A DNA stretch of 64,000 nt, taken from NCBI RefSeq assembly GCF_014647675.1, contig NZ_BMPQ01000015.1, forward strand, positions 62,001 through 126,000, written 5' to 3'. Shown here piece after piece: positions 49,710 to 58,763 of this stretch (position 1 is its first letter; each line of letters starts with the position of its first letter). The notes under the pieces were generated by a model that was not told the DNA's origin, ran no database searches, and saw nothing but the letters and a program-made list of their open reading frames with translations. The stretch comes from Streptomyces flaveus. GTDB lineage: Bacteria > Actinomycetota > Actinomycetes > Streptomycetales > Streptomycetaceae. A program made the translations under genes and the position numbers.

Positions 49710-50981
49710 GTGACCATCACCCAGCCCGATCTGAGCGTCTTCCAGACCCTGGAGTCGGAGGTGCGCAGCTACTGCCGCGGCTGGCCCACCATCTTCGACC
49801 GCGCGCAGGGCAGCCGCATGTACGACGAGGACGGCCACGAGTACCTGGACTTCTTCGCCGGTGCCGGGTCACTCAACTACGGCCACAACAACCCCGTACT
49901 CAAACGCGCCCTCATCGACTACCTGGAGCGCGACGGCGTCACCCACGGTCTCGACATGTCGACGACCGCCAAACGCGCCTTCCTCGAGTCGTTCCAGAAC
50001 ATCGTGCTGCGCCCGCGCGACCTGCCGTACAAGGTCATGTTCCCGGGCCCGACGGGCACCAACGCCGTCGAGTCGGCGCTGAAACTGGCGCGAAAAGTGA
50101 AGGGCCGGGAAGCGATCGTGTCGTTCACGAACGCCTTCCACGGGATGTCGCTCGGCTCGCTCGCCGTGACCGGCAACGCCTTCAAGCGCGCCGGAGCGGG
50201 CATCCCGCTCGTGCACGGCACGCCCATGCCGTTCGACAACTACTTCGACGGCCAGGTCCCGGACTTCCTCTGGTTCGAGCGACTTCTCGAGGACCAGGGC
50301 TCCGGCCTCAACCAGCCCGCCGCGGTGATCGTCGAGACCGTGCAGGGCGAGGGCGGCATCAACGTCGCGCGTCCCGAGTGGCTGCAGGCCCTGGCCGAGC
50401 TGTGCGAGCGTCAGGACATGCTGCTCATCGTCGACGACATCCAGATGGGCTGCGGCCGCACCGGCGCGTTCTTCTCCTTCGAGGAGGCGGGCATCACGCC
50501 GGACATCGTGACCGTCTCCAAGTCCATCAGCGGCTACGGACTGCCCATGGCGCTGACCCTGTTCAAGCCCGAGCTGGACATCTGGGAGCCGGGCGAGCAC
50601 AACGGCACGTTCCGCGGCAACAACCCCGCTTTCGTGACGGCCGCGGCAGCCCTTGAGACGTACTGGTCCGACGGGCCGGCCATGGAGAAGCAGACCAGGG
50701 CCCGCGGCGAGCAGATTGAGCAGTCGCTGATCGCCCTCTGCGAGGAGAACCTCGCCGACATCAAGGAGTACCGCGGCCGCGGCCTGGTCTGGGGCATCGA
50801 GTTCCACGACAAGGAGCGCGCGGGACGCATCGCCAAGCGGGCCTTCGAACTCGGCCTGCTCATCGAGACGTCGGGCCCGGAGAGCGAGGTCGTCAAGCTC
50901 CTCCCGGCGCTCACCATCACGCCCGACGAGCTGGACGAGGGTCTGCGCACCCTCGCCCGCGCCGTACGAGAGACGGCGTAA
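49710..50981 (+). CDS. ectB: Diaminobutyrate-2-oxoglutarate aminotransferase
   Basis: PLP enzyme converting aspartate semialdehyde and glutamate to diaminobutyrate, the first ectoine step. The 423 residues show the class III aminotransferase pattern: GAGSLNYGHNNP near the N-terminus, FPGPTGTNAVESALKLAR, DDIQMGCGRTGAFFSF and the PLP lysine in VSKSISGYGLPMA. GTG 49710 follows CAGGAGGAG. The 160-base gap from ectA is low-complexity GACCG-type sequence. Confidence 0.95.
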   Translation: MTITQPDLSVFQTLESEVRSYCRGWPTIFDRAQGSRMYDEDGHEYLDFFAGAGSLNYGHNNPVLKRALIDYLERDGVTHGLDMSTTAKRAFLESFQNIVLRPRDLPYKVMFPGPTGTNAVESALKLARKVKGREAIVSFTNAFHGMSLGSLAVTGNAFKRAGAGIPLVHGTPMPFDNYFDGQVPDFLWFERLLEDQGSGLNQPAAVIVETVQGEGGINVARPEWLQALAELCERQDMLLIVDDIQMGCGRTGAFFSFEEAGITPDIVTVSKSISGYGLPMALTLFKPELDIWEPGEHNGTFRGNNPAFVTAAAALETYWSDGPAMEKQTRARGEQIEQSLIALCEENLADIKEYRGRGLVWGIEFHDKERAGRIAKRAFELGLLIETSGPESEVVKLLPALTITPDELDEGLRTLARAVRETA

Positions 50982-51020
50982 CCGCAACCGCCCGCAGCCT
51001 GAAGGAGGCACTGCACCACC

Positions 51021-51419
51021 GTGATTGTCCGTTCGTTCAAGGACCTCGAAGGCACCGACCGGCACGTCAAGTCCGCGTCGGGCACCTGGGAGAGCAAACG
51101 CATCGTCCTCGCCAAGGAGAAGGTCGGCTTCTCCCTGCACGAGACGATCCTGTACGCCGGTACGGAGACGTCGATGTGGTACGCCAACCACATCGAGGCC
51201 GTCGTCTGCGTGGAGGGCGAGGCCGAGCTCACCAACGACGAGACCGGGGAGAAGTTCACCATCACCCCCGGCACCATGTACCTCCTCGACGGCCACGAGA
51301 AGCACACGATGAAGATCAAGGAGGACTTCCGCTGCCTCTGCGTCTTCAATCCGCCGGTGACCGGACGGGAGGACCATGACGAGAACGGCGTTTATCCCCT
51401 GCTGACCGAGGAGGTCTGA
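51021..51419 (+). CDS. ectC: Ectoine synthase
   Basis: Cupin-fold cyclase that closes N-gamma-acetyldiaminobutyrate to ectoine. The 132 residues start MIVRSFKDLEGTDRHVKS and contain LYAGTETSMWYANHIEAV, GTMYLLDGHEKH and the C-terminal PLLTEEV typical of EctC. GTG 51021 has AAGGAGG upstream. It is six bases before ectD. Confidence 0.96.
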   Translation: MIVRSFKDLEGTDRHVKSASGTWESKRIVLAKEKVGFSLHETILYAGTETSMWYANHIEAVVCVEGEAELTNDETGEKFTITPGTMYLLDGHEKHTMKIKEDFRCLCVFNPPVTGREDHDENGVYPLLTEEV

Positions 51420-51424
51420 GAACC

Positions 51425-52312
51425 ATGACCACGCTCACCGACCTGTATCCGAGCCGCGGCGTCACCGAGACGGCCGTACCCCGCCAGGACCCCGTGGTGT
51501 GGAGCGAGCCGGGCACGCCAGGACCGATCGCGGCGGCCGAGCTCCAGTCGTACGAGCGCGATGGCTTCCTCGCCATCGAGCAGCTCATCGGCGACGAGGA
51601 AGTGGCCGTCTACCGGGGCGAGTTGGAACGCCTGGTGAGCGACCCGGCGATCCGCGCCGACGAGCGCTCGATCGTCGAGCCGAAGTCGCAGGAGATCCGT
51701 TCGGTCTTCGAGGTCCACAAGATCAGTGAGATCTTCGCGCGACTCGTGCGCGACGAGCGGGTCGTGGGCCGTGCCCGGCAGATCCTCGGCTCGGACGTGT
51801 ACGTCCACCAGTCGCGGATCAACGTCAAGCCCGGCTTCGGAGCGAGCGGCTTCTACTGGCACTCGGACTTCGAGACCTGGCACGCCGAGGACGGCCTGCC
51901 GAACATGCGCACCGTGTCCGTCTCGATCGCACTGACCGAGAACTACGACACCAACGGCGGCCTCATGATCATGCCGGGGTCGCACAAGACGTTCCTCGCC
52001 TGTGCGGGTGCCACGCCGAAGGACAACTACAAGAAGTCGCTGCAGATGCAGGACGCGGGCACGCCCTCCGACGAGGCGCTCACCAAGTTCGCCCAGGCGC
52101 ACGGCATCAAGCTCTTCACGGGGCGGGCCGGCTCGGCGACCTGGTTCGACTGCAACTGCATGCACGGTTCGGGGGACAACATCACCCCGTTCCCGCGGTC
52201 GAACGTCTTCATCGTGTTCAACAGCGTGGAGAACGAGGCGGTGGAGCCGTTCGCGGCACCGGTCCGCCGGCCCGAGTTCATCGGGGCTCGGGACTTCACG
52301 CCGGTCAAGTGA
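51425..52312 (+). CDS. ectD: Ectoine hydroxylase
   Basis: Iron(II)/2-oxoglutarate dioxygenase making 5-hydroxyectoine. In 295 residues the metal triad appears as FYWHSDFETWH (His-x-Asp) and the distal His in NCMHGSGDN, and QSRINVKPGFGASGFYWHSD is the EctD signature. ATG 51425 follows GAGGAG within the ectC end. A strong terminator ends the operon. Confidence 0.95.
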   Translation: MTTLTDLYPSRGVTETAVPRQDPVVWSEPGTPGPIAAAELQSYERDGFLAIEQLIGDEEVAVYRGELERLVSDPAIRADERSIVEPKSQEIRSVFEVHKISEIFARLVRDERVVGRARQILGSDVYVHQSRINVKPGFGASGFYWHSDFETWHAEDGLPNMRTVSVSIALTENYDTNGGLMIMPGSHKTFLACAGATPKDNYKKSLQMQDAGTPSDEALTKFAQAHGIKLFTGRAGSATWFDCNCMHGSGDNITPFPRSNVFIVFNSVENEAVEPFAAPVRRPEFIGARDFTPVK

Positions 52313-52344
52313 CCGTCGGGATGGTGAAGTGACGTACGGCTGAT

Positions 52345-52375
52345 GGGGCGGCACCCTTGCTGAGGGTGCCGCCCC
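52345..52375. terminator. Bidirectional terminator after ectD
   Basis: Perfect arms GGGGCGGCACCCT (52345-52357) and AGGGTGCCGCCCC (52363-52375) with loop TGCTG, between convergent ectD and anti-sigma genes. Confidence 0.88.
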
Positions 52376-52383
52376 TCGTGCGT

Positions 52384-53403
52384 CTACAGCCAGGACAGAG
52401 AGGCGGCCCGCTCCAGTACGTTCCGTACGGCCCCCTCGTCGCCCGTTGCGCCCCTCGGGACCTCCTCGGGTGCGTACCGTCCGCCGACGAGCAGGCAGAA
52501 GTCGACGGGTTCCAGGACGAGTTCGGCTCGCACGGGTTCGTCCTCGGAGCCGAGCACCCACTGGGCGTCGCTCTCGCCGCCGGCCACCGCGAACAGCACC
52601 GGGGGCGCCGCGGTCCCCAGCGCCATGCCGAGGATGCGGACGGCGAGCCGGACCAGCCGCCAGAGGTGCTCCTCGGGCGGCGGCGGTACGGCGAGGCCCA
52701 GCGCACGGCCGATGTCGTCCGTGTGGATCCACGCCTCGAAGGCCCGCACGAGGAAGTGATCGGCGACGGGCAGCCGGATCCCCATCAACGTCGTGGCGAG
52801 CGCGGCGCGTTCAAGATCCCGGGCCTCGGGCGTGGCCAGCAGCGCGGCTGCCTGAGCGGCCCACGCGGTCACCGTCTCCTCGGGGCCGCGCTGCCGCTCG
52901 TACGCGATCACATCGGCGGTACGCGCGCTCCAGGCCTCCTCCCAGCTCGTCCCCTCCGGGACCGGCGAGGCGGGCACGCGCGCGTCGAGACCAAGGCGCA
53001 GCGCCAACGGCTCGTCGGCGGCGAGGAGATGCGCGAGTGTCGCGTGCGCGTCCCAGTCGTGCACGACCGGTGTGCTCCAGCGGCCGTCCAACTCCCGCAC
53101 CAGCGCCTGGAGTCCGGCGACGGTGGCGGCGTACGGGGCGGCGTGCGCGGCGACCTGCGGCACGGCGGGCCGGGCGCGCAGCGCGAGGGCGAGTACGCCC
53201 TCCGACTCTCCCGAACCGTTGCTCATGGCCGTTCCCCGCGGCCCGTCCAGCAGCCGTACCGTCTCCCGCAGCCGCTCCGCCTCGGCCGCGCAGCTCTCGC
53301 ATTCGGCGAGATGCCGCGGCACCGCCTTCTCCTCCTCCGGCCGCAACGCGCCGAAGGCCCAGGCCCCCAGCAGCTCACGTACCCCGTCGTGATCAGTGGT
53401 CAC
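52384..53403 (-). CDS. Zinc-finger anti-sigma domain fused to mycothiol maleylpyruvate isomerase-like domain
   Basis: A 339-residue protein whose first 60 residues form a zinc anti-sigma motif with H31, C35 and C38 (HLAECESC). The rest resembles the mycothiol-dependent maleylpyruvate isomerase fold: HDWDAHATLAHLLAADEPLA, then AFEAWIHTDDIGRALG with the metal-binding His. No membrane helix is seen. GTG 53403 has GGGAGG six bases upstream. It follows the ECF sigma gene by 40 bases and should bind that sigma factor, perhaps releasing it on thiol stress. Confidence 0.85.
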   Translation of the reverse strand: MTTDHDGVRELLGAWAFGALRPEEEKAVPRHLAECESCAAEAERLRETVRLLDGPRGTAMSNGSGESEGVLALALRARPAVPQVAAHAAPYAATVAGLQALVRELDGRWSTPVVHDWDAHATLAHLLAADEPLALRLGLDARVPASPVPEGTSWEEAWSARTADVIAYERQRGPEETVTAWAAQAAALLATPEARDLERAALATTLMGIRLPVADHFLVRAFEAWIHTDDIGRALGLAVPPPPEEHLWRLVRLAVRILGMALGTAAPPVLFAVAGGESDAQWVLGSEDEPVRAELVLEPVDFCLLVGGRYAPEEVPRGATGDEGAVRNVLERAASLSWL

Positions 53404-53443
53404 CGCGCACCTCCCTTCCCGGCTTCCCGGCCGCTTCCATCCA

Positions 53444-54058
53444 TCATGCGCCTCTTTCCAAGGCCGGATCCGGTGGGTCCGCCATGGACTCGGCCAGCTT
53501 GCGCAATGCGGAGCGCAGCCGGGTCTTGGCGGTGCCTTCCGGTATGCCGAGTTCGACGGCGGCCTGGCGGTAGGTGCGGCCCGCGAAATACGCGAGGTGC
53601 ACCACCTCCCGCTGGTGCTGCGGGAGTTCGGCGAGCGCGGAGTGCAGCAGAAGCGAGCGCTCGCGGTCGACGACCGTCTCGTCCGGGCCGGGTCCCGTGT
53701 CGGGGATCGCCTGCAGAGCCGAGTCGTCGGCGCCGGCGGCCTTGCGGTGCCGGGCCTCGCTGCGCACCCAGTCCACGGCTCGCCGGTGCGCCAGCACGGA
53801 CAGCCAGGTACGCAGCGAGCCTCGGCGCGCGTCGAACCCGTACGGCCTGCTCCACAGCTGGGCGAAGACCTCCTGTGCCACATCCTCGGCGGCGGCCGGG
53901 CTGCGCGTCACCCGGACCGCCACCCCCCGGACGAGCCCGCTGTACGCGGCGTACGCCTCGGTCAGCGCGGACTCGTCGCCGTACACCAGCCGCCGCTGCA
54001 ACTCCGCGTCGGCGGCCGGTTCGACGGACGACGTCCCCGTGGTCTCCAACGGCTCCAC
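53444..54058 (-). CDS. ECF-type RNA polymerase sigma factor
   Basis: A 204-residue sigma factor. Region 2 includes EDVAQEVFAQLWSRPYGFD and GSLRTWLSVLAHRRAVD; region 4 includes QREVVHLAYFAGRTYRQAAV and GIPEGTAKTRLRSALRKL. It resembles SigK/SigL-like groups paired with anti-sigma factors of the zinc type. GTG 54058 has AGGAAGG upstream; GTG 54094 is another option. It is transcribed with the anti-sigma gene that follows. Confidence 0.88.
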   Translation of the reverse strand: MEPLETTGTSSVEPAADAELQRRLVYGDESALTEAYAAYSGLVRGVAVRVTRSPAAAEDVAQEVFAQLWSRPYGFDARRGSLRTWLSVLAHRRAVDWVRSEARHRKAAGADDSALQAIPDTGPGPDETVVDRERSLLLHSALAELPQHQREVVHLAYFAGRTYRQAAVELGIPEGTAKTRLRSALRKLAESMADPPDPALERGA

Positions 54059-54103
54059 CCCCTGGTGCCTTCCTAGCGTCCCCGGCGGGCCCACGCCAGT
54101 GGT

Positions 54104-55156
54104 TCAGGCGGACAGGACATCCAGCAGGCGGTCGACGTCGGCGGGCGTGTTGTAGAGGTGGAAGGAGGCACGCAGGTTGCCCGCGCGGTTGGAGACCTGG
54201 ATCCCGGCCTTGCCCAGCTCGGGCTGGAGGTGGCCGAGGCCGGGCACGGACACGATCGCCGAGCCCGGCGCGGGCAGGGCTTCGTGGCCGAGACCGGTGA
54301 GGCCCGCCCGGAAGCGGTCGGCGAGGGCGAGGTCGTGGGCGTGTACGGCGTCGACGCCGAGTTCCTCGATGAGTTCGAGGGAGCGGCGCAGTCCGGCGTA
54401 GCTGAAGAGAGCGGGGGGCAGATCGAACCGCCGGGCGGAGTGGGCGAGTTCGGCCACGGGGCCGTAGCAGCTGTCCCACGGGTGCTCCCCGGCGACCCAG
54501 CCGGCCAGGATCGGCGTGAGCCCGCCGAAGTCCTCCGGCACGACGAGGAAACCAGCTCCGTGCGGGCCGAGCAGCCACTTGTAGCAGACGGAGGAGGTGT
54601 AGTCGTCCGCCCCAGCCTCCATCGGCAGCCAGCCGGCCGCCTGCGAGAAGTCGACGTACGTACGGGCCCCGTGCTCCCTGGCCGCCTCGCGCAGCGCGGC
54701 CAGGTCGGCGATCCGGCCGTCGGCGGACTGCGCGGCGCTGACCGCGACGAGTGCGGTGCCGGGCCGGACGGACTCGGCGATCCGCTCCAGGGGCACGGCC
54801 CGCACCTTGAGGTCCGTGCGGACGTGGAAGGGGTTCACGACGGAGGCGAAGTCGTCCTCGGCGGTGAGGACTTCGGCGCCCGCGGGCAGCGAGGCGGCGA
54901 CAAGCCCGGTGTAGGCGCTGACCGAGGACCCGGCCGCCACCCGGCCTACCGGGACTCCGGCCAGCCGGGCGAAGGAGGCCCGGGCGGCCTCCACATCGGC
55001 GAACAGCGAGTCCAGCGGACTGCCGTCGGCCCGGAGCGCCGCGGCCTCCTGCAGGGCGGCGACGGTACGGGCGGGCAGCAGCCCGCTGCTCGCGGTGTTC
55101 AGAAAGGTGTTCTTCGGGGCGAACTCGGTACGGACGAGGCTCTCGAAGGTCTCCAT
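54104..55156 (-). CDS. Class V aminotransferase-like PLP enzyme
   Basis: A 350-residue fold-type I PLP enzyme of the cysteine desulfurase/kynureninase-like branch. It starts with NTFLNTASSGLLPA, has VDFSQAAGWLPM (PLP Asp) and SSVCYKWLLGPHGAGF with the PLP lysine. ATG 55156 is preferred over 55192 because family members start at METFESLVRTEF-like sequence; neither has a strong ribosome site. Substrate unknown; no iron-sulfur genes adjacent. Confidence 0.83.
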   Translation of the reverse strand: METFESLVRTEFAPKNTFLNTASSGLLPARTVAALQEAAALRADGSPLDSLFADVEAARASFARLAGVPVGRVAAGSSVSAYTGLVAASLPAGAEVLTAEDDFASVVNPFHVRTDLKVRAVPLERIAESVRPGTALVAVSAAQSADGRIADLAALREAAREHGARTYVDFSQAAGWLPMEAGADDYTSSVCYKWLLGPHGAGFLVVPEDFGGLTPILAGWVAGEHPWDSCYGPVAELAHSARRFDLPPALFSYAGLRRSLELIEELGVDAVHAHDLALADRFRAGLTGLGHEALPAPGSAIVSVPGLGHLQPELGKAGIQVSNRAGNLRASFHLYNTPADVDRLLDVLSA

Positions 55157-55268
55157 GGGACCACTGTGAGCCCTCGCCGTCCCCTGGTCCATTGCGATTA
55201 TTTACGTGATCCCGCTAAGGAACGCTTATACGTCGCCCCTGACCTGCGCGTTTTCTGTGGGCGCTCTC

Positions 55269-55985
55269 TCAGTGCCGCGGCACCGCGCATCCGTCGGGAC
55301 CGCAGGCGTCCGCGTCGCCGTCCTGGATCAGCTTCAGCGGCGAGCGGTTGCCCCACGCCTGCTGCAGCGCCTGCCCGAAGGCCTCGACGGGCTGGGCGCC
55401 CGAGACGCCGTACTTGCGGTCGAGGACGAAGAAGGGGACGCCGTTCGCACCGAGCTCGGCGGCCTCGCGTTCGTCGGCCCGGACCTCATCGGCGTACGCG
55501 TCCGGGTCGGCGAGCACCTTGCGGGCGGCGTCCGCGTCGAGACCGGCCTCGACGGCCAGCTCGATCAGATACGCGTCGGCGTCGATGTAGAGGGACCGTT
55601 CCTCGACGAAGTTCGCCCGGTACAGGATCTGGAGCAGCTCGCTCTGCCGTCCCTGCTCCTTGGCGAAGTGCAGCAGCCGGTGCATGTCGAAGGTGCTGCC
55701 GTGGTCGCGGCCCTCGGTGCGGTACTCCAGCCCCTCGGCGGCGGCCAGCGAGCCCAGGTTCTCCTCGCCCGCCCGGGCCTGCGCCTCGCTCATCCCGTAC
55801 TTCTTGGTGAGCATCTTCAGAACGGACTCGTTGTCACCCTTGGCCCGCTTCGGGTCGAGCTCGAAGGAACGATGCACCACCTCGATCTCGTCCCGGTGCG
55901 GGAAGGCGTCAAGTGCCTTCTCGAAGCGGGCCTTGCCCACATAGCACCAGGGGCAGGCGATATCGCTCCAGATCTCGACGCGCAT
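55269..55985 (-). CDS. DsbA family oxidoreductase, FrnE-like
   Basis: A 238-residue cytosolic thioredoxin-fold protein with the active-site motif CPWC (residues 13-16, in DIACPWCYVGKARF) and a helical insert (SFELDPKRAKGDNESVL). The C-terminal GVPFFVLDRKYGVSGAQPVE is typical of FrnE/2-hydroxychromene isomerase relatives. GGAGAG precedes ATG 55985. Probably disulfide isomerase or dithiol oxidase in stress defence. Confidence 0.88.
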   Translation of the reverse strand: MRVEIWSDIACPWCYVGKARFEKALDAFPHRDEIEVVHRSFELDPKRAKGDNESVLKMLTKKYGMSEAQARAGEENLGSLAAAEGLEYRTEGRDHGSTFDMHRLLHFAKEQGRQSELLQILYRANFVEERSLYIDADAYLIELAVEAGLDADAARKVLADPDAYADEVRADEREAAELGANGVPFFVLDRKYGVSGAQPVEAFGQALQQAWGNRSPLKLIQDGDADACGPDGCAVPRH

Positions 55986-56060
55986 GTCTTCGGCTCTCCA
56001 GGTCGCACGGGTACGCGAAGGCTCCCTCCGCTGGGTGCGTGAACATTCAACCGGCTCAGG

Positions 56061-56567
56061 TCATTCCCCGTTCACCGCGTAGGTCAGCGACAGGTGGTGG
56101 TCGCCTTCGCGGGGCGGCTGCTCCGGATCGGGGACCCAGCCCTGGCGGGCGTAGAAGGCCTGAGCGCGCTGGTTGTCGACGTACACCTCGAGAGTCGCCG
56201 TCCGTTTGCCGTCGGCCCGCCACTGCTCGACGCAGGCCGCGTGCAGCTCGGCGCCGATACCGGAGCGCCAGTGGCCGGGGTCGACATGGAACTGGAACAG
56301 CTTGACCGAGTCGGCCGGGGCGCCTTCGGCGGTGCGGAAGGAGGCGATGCCCACCAGACGGGTGGCGCGTAACGCACACAGCACGTGGCCGTCGGGACGC
56401 TCGATGGCGTCGCGCCAGACGGCGGGCCAGTCGGTGCCGTCGTCCGGCAGGCCGTCGGGGTAGTAGGTGGCGCGGGCTCGCCTGTGCAGTTCGGCCACGT
56501 CCGCGGCCTCGGCGGGCAGAGCGGTCCTGATCAGCAGGGTTTCGACGGTTCGGTGCGTTCTGGTCAT
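56061..56567 (-). CDS. GNAT family N-acetyltransferase
   Basis: A 168-residue acetyltransferase with FQFHVDPGHWRSGIGAELHA (acetyl-CoA loop) and NQRAQAFYARQGW. It lies 57 bases after the aminotransferase stop on the same strand. Acceptor unknown. Confidence 0.85.
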   Translation of the reverse strand: MTRTHRTVETLLIRTALPAEAADVAELHRRARATYYPDGLPDDGTDWPAVWRDAIERPDGHVLCALRATRLVGIASFRTAEGAPADSVKLFQFHVDPGHWRSGIGAELHAACVEQWRADGKRTATLEVYVDNQRAQAFYARQGWVPDPEQPPREGDHHLSLTYAVNGE

Positions 56568-56624
56568 GCCGCGGAGGACGTGGCGGACGTGGGCACGGTT
56601 CCGAGCACGCTGGCGGCGAAACTC

Positions 56625-57731
56625 TCAGGCCTCGGCCCATACCTCCGTCACCGCTCGGCGTCCCGCCTCCAGATCCACCGAGCGTCCCGACTCGGTCAGT
56701 GCCGCGCCCAAGGCGGCCACACAGGCATGCACAGCCCCACGCGTCGCATCGGGCCCATAGTGGTTGACCCGGATCATCTCCTTGGCCAGCACACCCCCAC
56801 CCGCGACCACCGGAAGAGCTGGATCGGCGGCCAACGCCCGGGCCACCAGCTCCGAGGCGTCAACCCCCGTAGGCGTACGCAACGTTGTGGCAACCGGCGC
56901 CGCGTCCCCGGCCTCGTACACGTACGGCTCAAGTCCGCCGCCCAGGGCGAGAGCCGCCGCCCGGGTCGCCGCCGCGGCCGTGGCGTGGCGGGCCATCACC
57001 GCTTCCAGCCCCTCCACCTCGATCCGTTCCACGCACGCTTCGAGCGCGAGCATCTCGAGCTGTGCCGGCGCATGCAGCAGCGCCTTGCGGCCGCCGCCGA
57101 TCCAGCGCTCCTTCCAGTCCAGAAGGGAGAGATACGAGCGACGCGGCGCCCGCGGATTGGCAGCCATCCGTGCCCACGCACGCGAACTCACCGACACCGC
57201 CGAGACCCCCGCGGGCCCGCCCATCGCCTTCTGCGCCCCGATCACGCACAGATCGACACCCCACGCGTCCGGCAGCAACGGCTCGGCCCCCACCGAGGCC
57301 ACGGCATCGAGCATGAACAGCGCACCGTGCTCCCGTACGACCTCGCCTATCTCCGCCACGGGATTCGTGTTGCCGGTCGCCGCCTCCGCGTGGACCAGCG
57401 AGACGAAGTCGATCTCCGGGTGCGCCGCGAACGCCTCCCGTATCCGCACGGCCGTGACCGCCGTGTGGAACGGCACGGCGAGATCGATCACGGTCGCCCC
57501 GCAGTCCCGCAGCCAGTCTCCGAAGGTCTGCCCGTACGGGCCGGTGATCACGTTCAGCGCGGTCGTCCCCGGTCCTGCGGCGCCCCGGATGCAGCCCTCC
57601 AGCGGAAGCAGCGCCTCGCCCTGAGTGATCACGACGTCCTGCTCGGTGGAGAGCAGCCGCGCCACGCGATCCTCTATCGCCGCGAAGCGCGCGGCGGTCA
57701 GCGGCGCCAGGTTCAGGAACGGGTGGGTCAT
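56625..57731 (-). CDS. Class V aminotransferase (alanine/serine-glyoxylate type)
   Basis: A 368-residue PLP aminotransferase related to alanine-glyoxylate and ureidoglycine-glyoxylate aminotransferases. Features are VHAEAATGNTNPVAEIGEVV, FMLDAVASVGAEPL (PLP-binding Asp) and CVIGAQKAMGGPAGVS with the PLP lysine. ATG 57731 has AGAGAG seven bases upstream. It diverges from the amino-acid ABC operon, so its substrate may be an imported amine or amino acid. Confidence 0.85.
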   Translation of the reverse strand: MTHPFLNLAPLTAARFAAIEDRVARLLSTEQDVVITQGEALLPLEGCIRGAAGPGTTALNVITGPYGQTFGDWLRDCGATVIDLAVPFHTAVTAVRIREAFAAHPEIDFVSLVHAEAATGNTNPVAEIGEVVREHGALFMLDAVASVGAEPLLPDAWGVDLCVIGAQKAMGGPAGVSAVSVSSRAWARMAANPRAPRRSYLSLLDWKERWIGGGRKALLHAPAQLEMLALEACVERIEVEGLEAVMARHATAAAATRAAALALGGGLEPYVYEAGDAAPVATTLRTPTGVDASELVARALAADPALPVVAGGGVLAKEMIRVNHYGPDATRGAVHACVAALGAALTESGRSVDLEAGRRAVTEVWAEA

Positions 57732-57820
57732 GGCGGTGCTCTCTTCGCTCACGGGGGTAGGTCGTTGAGAGCGTAACGGGCGGCCCCTGCGCCCCCGACC
57801 GGAGAGTTCTGAGGCTGGAC

Positions 57821-57871
57821 CACCCAGTGACCATGGGAATGGTTTGGGTGACTCAAAGCTTTCCTTATAAT
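57821..57871 (+). promoter_or_regulatory. Putative promoter and inverted repeat of amino-acid ABC operon
   Basis: A perfect TATAAT -10 box at 57866-57871 has a poor -35 near 57843-57848. It is overlapped by the inverted repeat CACCCA (57821-57826) and TGGGTG (57845-57850), which encloses CCAT-GGGA-ATGG. A repressor site is likely. Confidence 0.55.
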
Positions 57872-57902
57872 CGAATCCTCAGTCCCCTCACAGGAGGTCC
57901 CC

Positions 57903-58763
57903 GTGAACACCGTCCCCGGACGCCGGACCCGCATTCTGGCCGCCACCACCGCGACGGCCGGGCTGCTGCTCGTGGCCGGCTGCTCGTCGGGCGACGGGGG
58001 AGGCGAGACCGTCAAGGGGGTCAGCCTCGTCGAGGCGGGGCAGCTCACGACCTGCACGCATCTGCCGTACCCGCCCTTCCAGTCGGAGATCGACGGCAAG
58101 GTGCAGGGCTTCGACGTGGCGCTCATAGACCTGGTCGCCAAGGACCTGGGCGTGAAGCAGGACATCCTGGACACGCCCTTCGAGAACTTCAAGACCGGCG
58201 CGTTCCTCAACTCCGGGGAGTGCGACCTCGCCGCGGCCGGCATGACGATCACCGACGAGCGCAAGAAGAACGTCGACTTCTCCGCCCCGTACTTCGACGC
58301 CACCCAGGCCGTCCTCGTCGACAAGAAGAGCGGCATCGGCTCCTTCGACGCCCTGAAGGGCAAGAAGCTCGGCGCACAGGCGCAGACGACGGGCGAGGAG
58401 TACGCGAAGAGCAAGGGCTTCGACCCGGTCTCCTTCGAGAGCTCCGACGCGGTCCTCAACGGCCTGCGCACCGGCCAGGTCCAGGCCGTCGTCATCGACT
58501 ACCCGGTCGTTCAGGGCTGGCTCAAGGACAAGGCGAACGCCGACGCCTTCGAGGTCGTCGACAACCTCAACACCGGTGAGCAGTACGGCTTCTCGGTGAA
58601 GAAGGGCAACACCGAACTCGTCGAGGCCATCAACAAGGCGCTGAAGGACGCGAAGGCCGACGGCACGTACAAGAAGCTGTACGAGCAGTGGATCGGCCCA
58701 TACGACGAGGGCGCCTCGAACGCCGCGGGCGCCGCCTCCGCTTCCCCGTCCGCCGCCTCATGA
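57903..58763 (+). CDS. Amino-acid ABC transporter substrate-binding lipoprotein
   Basis: A 286-residue family 3 solute-binding protein with a lipobox (LLLVAGC, Cys near 24). The core shows DGKVQGFDVALIDLVAKDLG, GMTITDERKKNVDFSAPYF and VKKGNTELVEAINKAL, as in glutamine/polar amino-acid receptors. GTG 57903 has CAGGAGG upstream. It overlaps the permease by four bases. Confidence 0.9.
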   Translation: MNTVPGRRTRILAATTATAGLLLVAGCSSGDGGGETVKGVSLVEAGQLTTCTHLPYPPFQSEIDGKVQGFDVALIDLVAKDLGVKQDILDTPFENFKTGAFLNSGECDLAAAGMTITDERKKNVDFSAPYFDATQAVLVDKKSGIGSFDALKGKKLGAQAQTTGEEYAKSKGFDPVSFESSDAVLNGLRTGQVQAVVIDYPVVQGWLKDKANADAFEVVDNLNTGEQYGFSVKKGNTELVEAINKALKDAKADGTYKKLYEQWIGPYDEGASNAAGAASASPSAAS

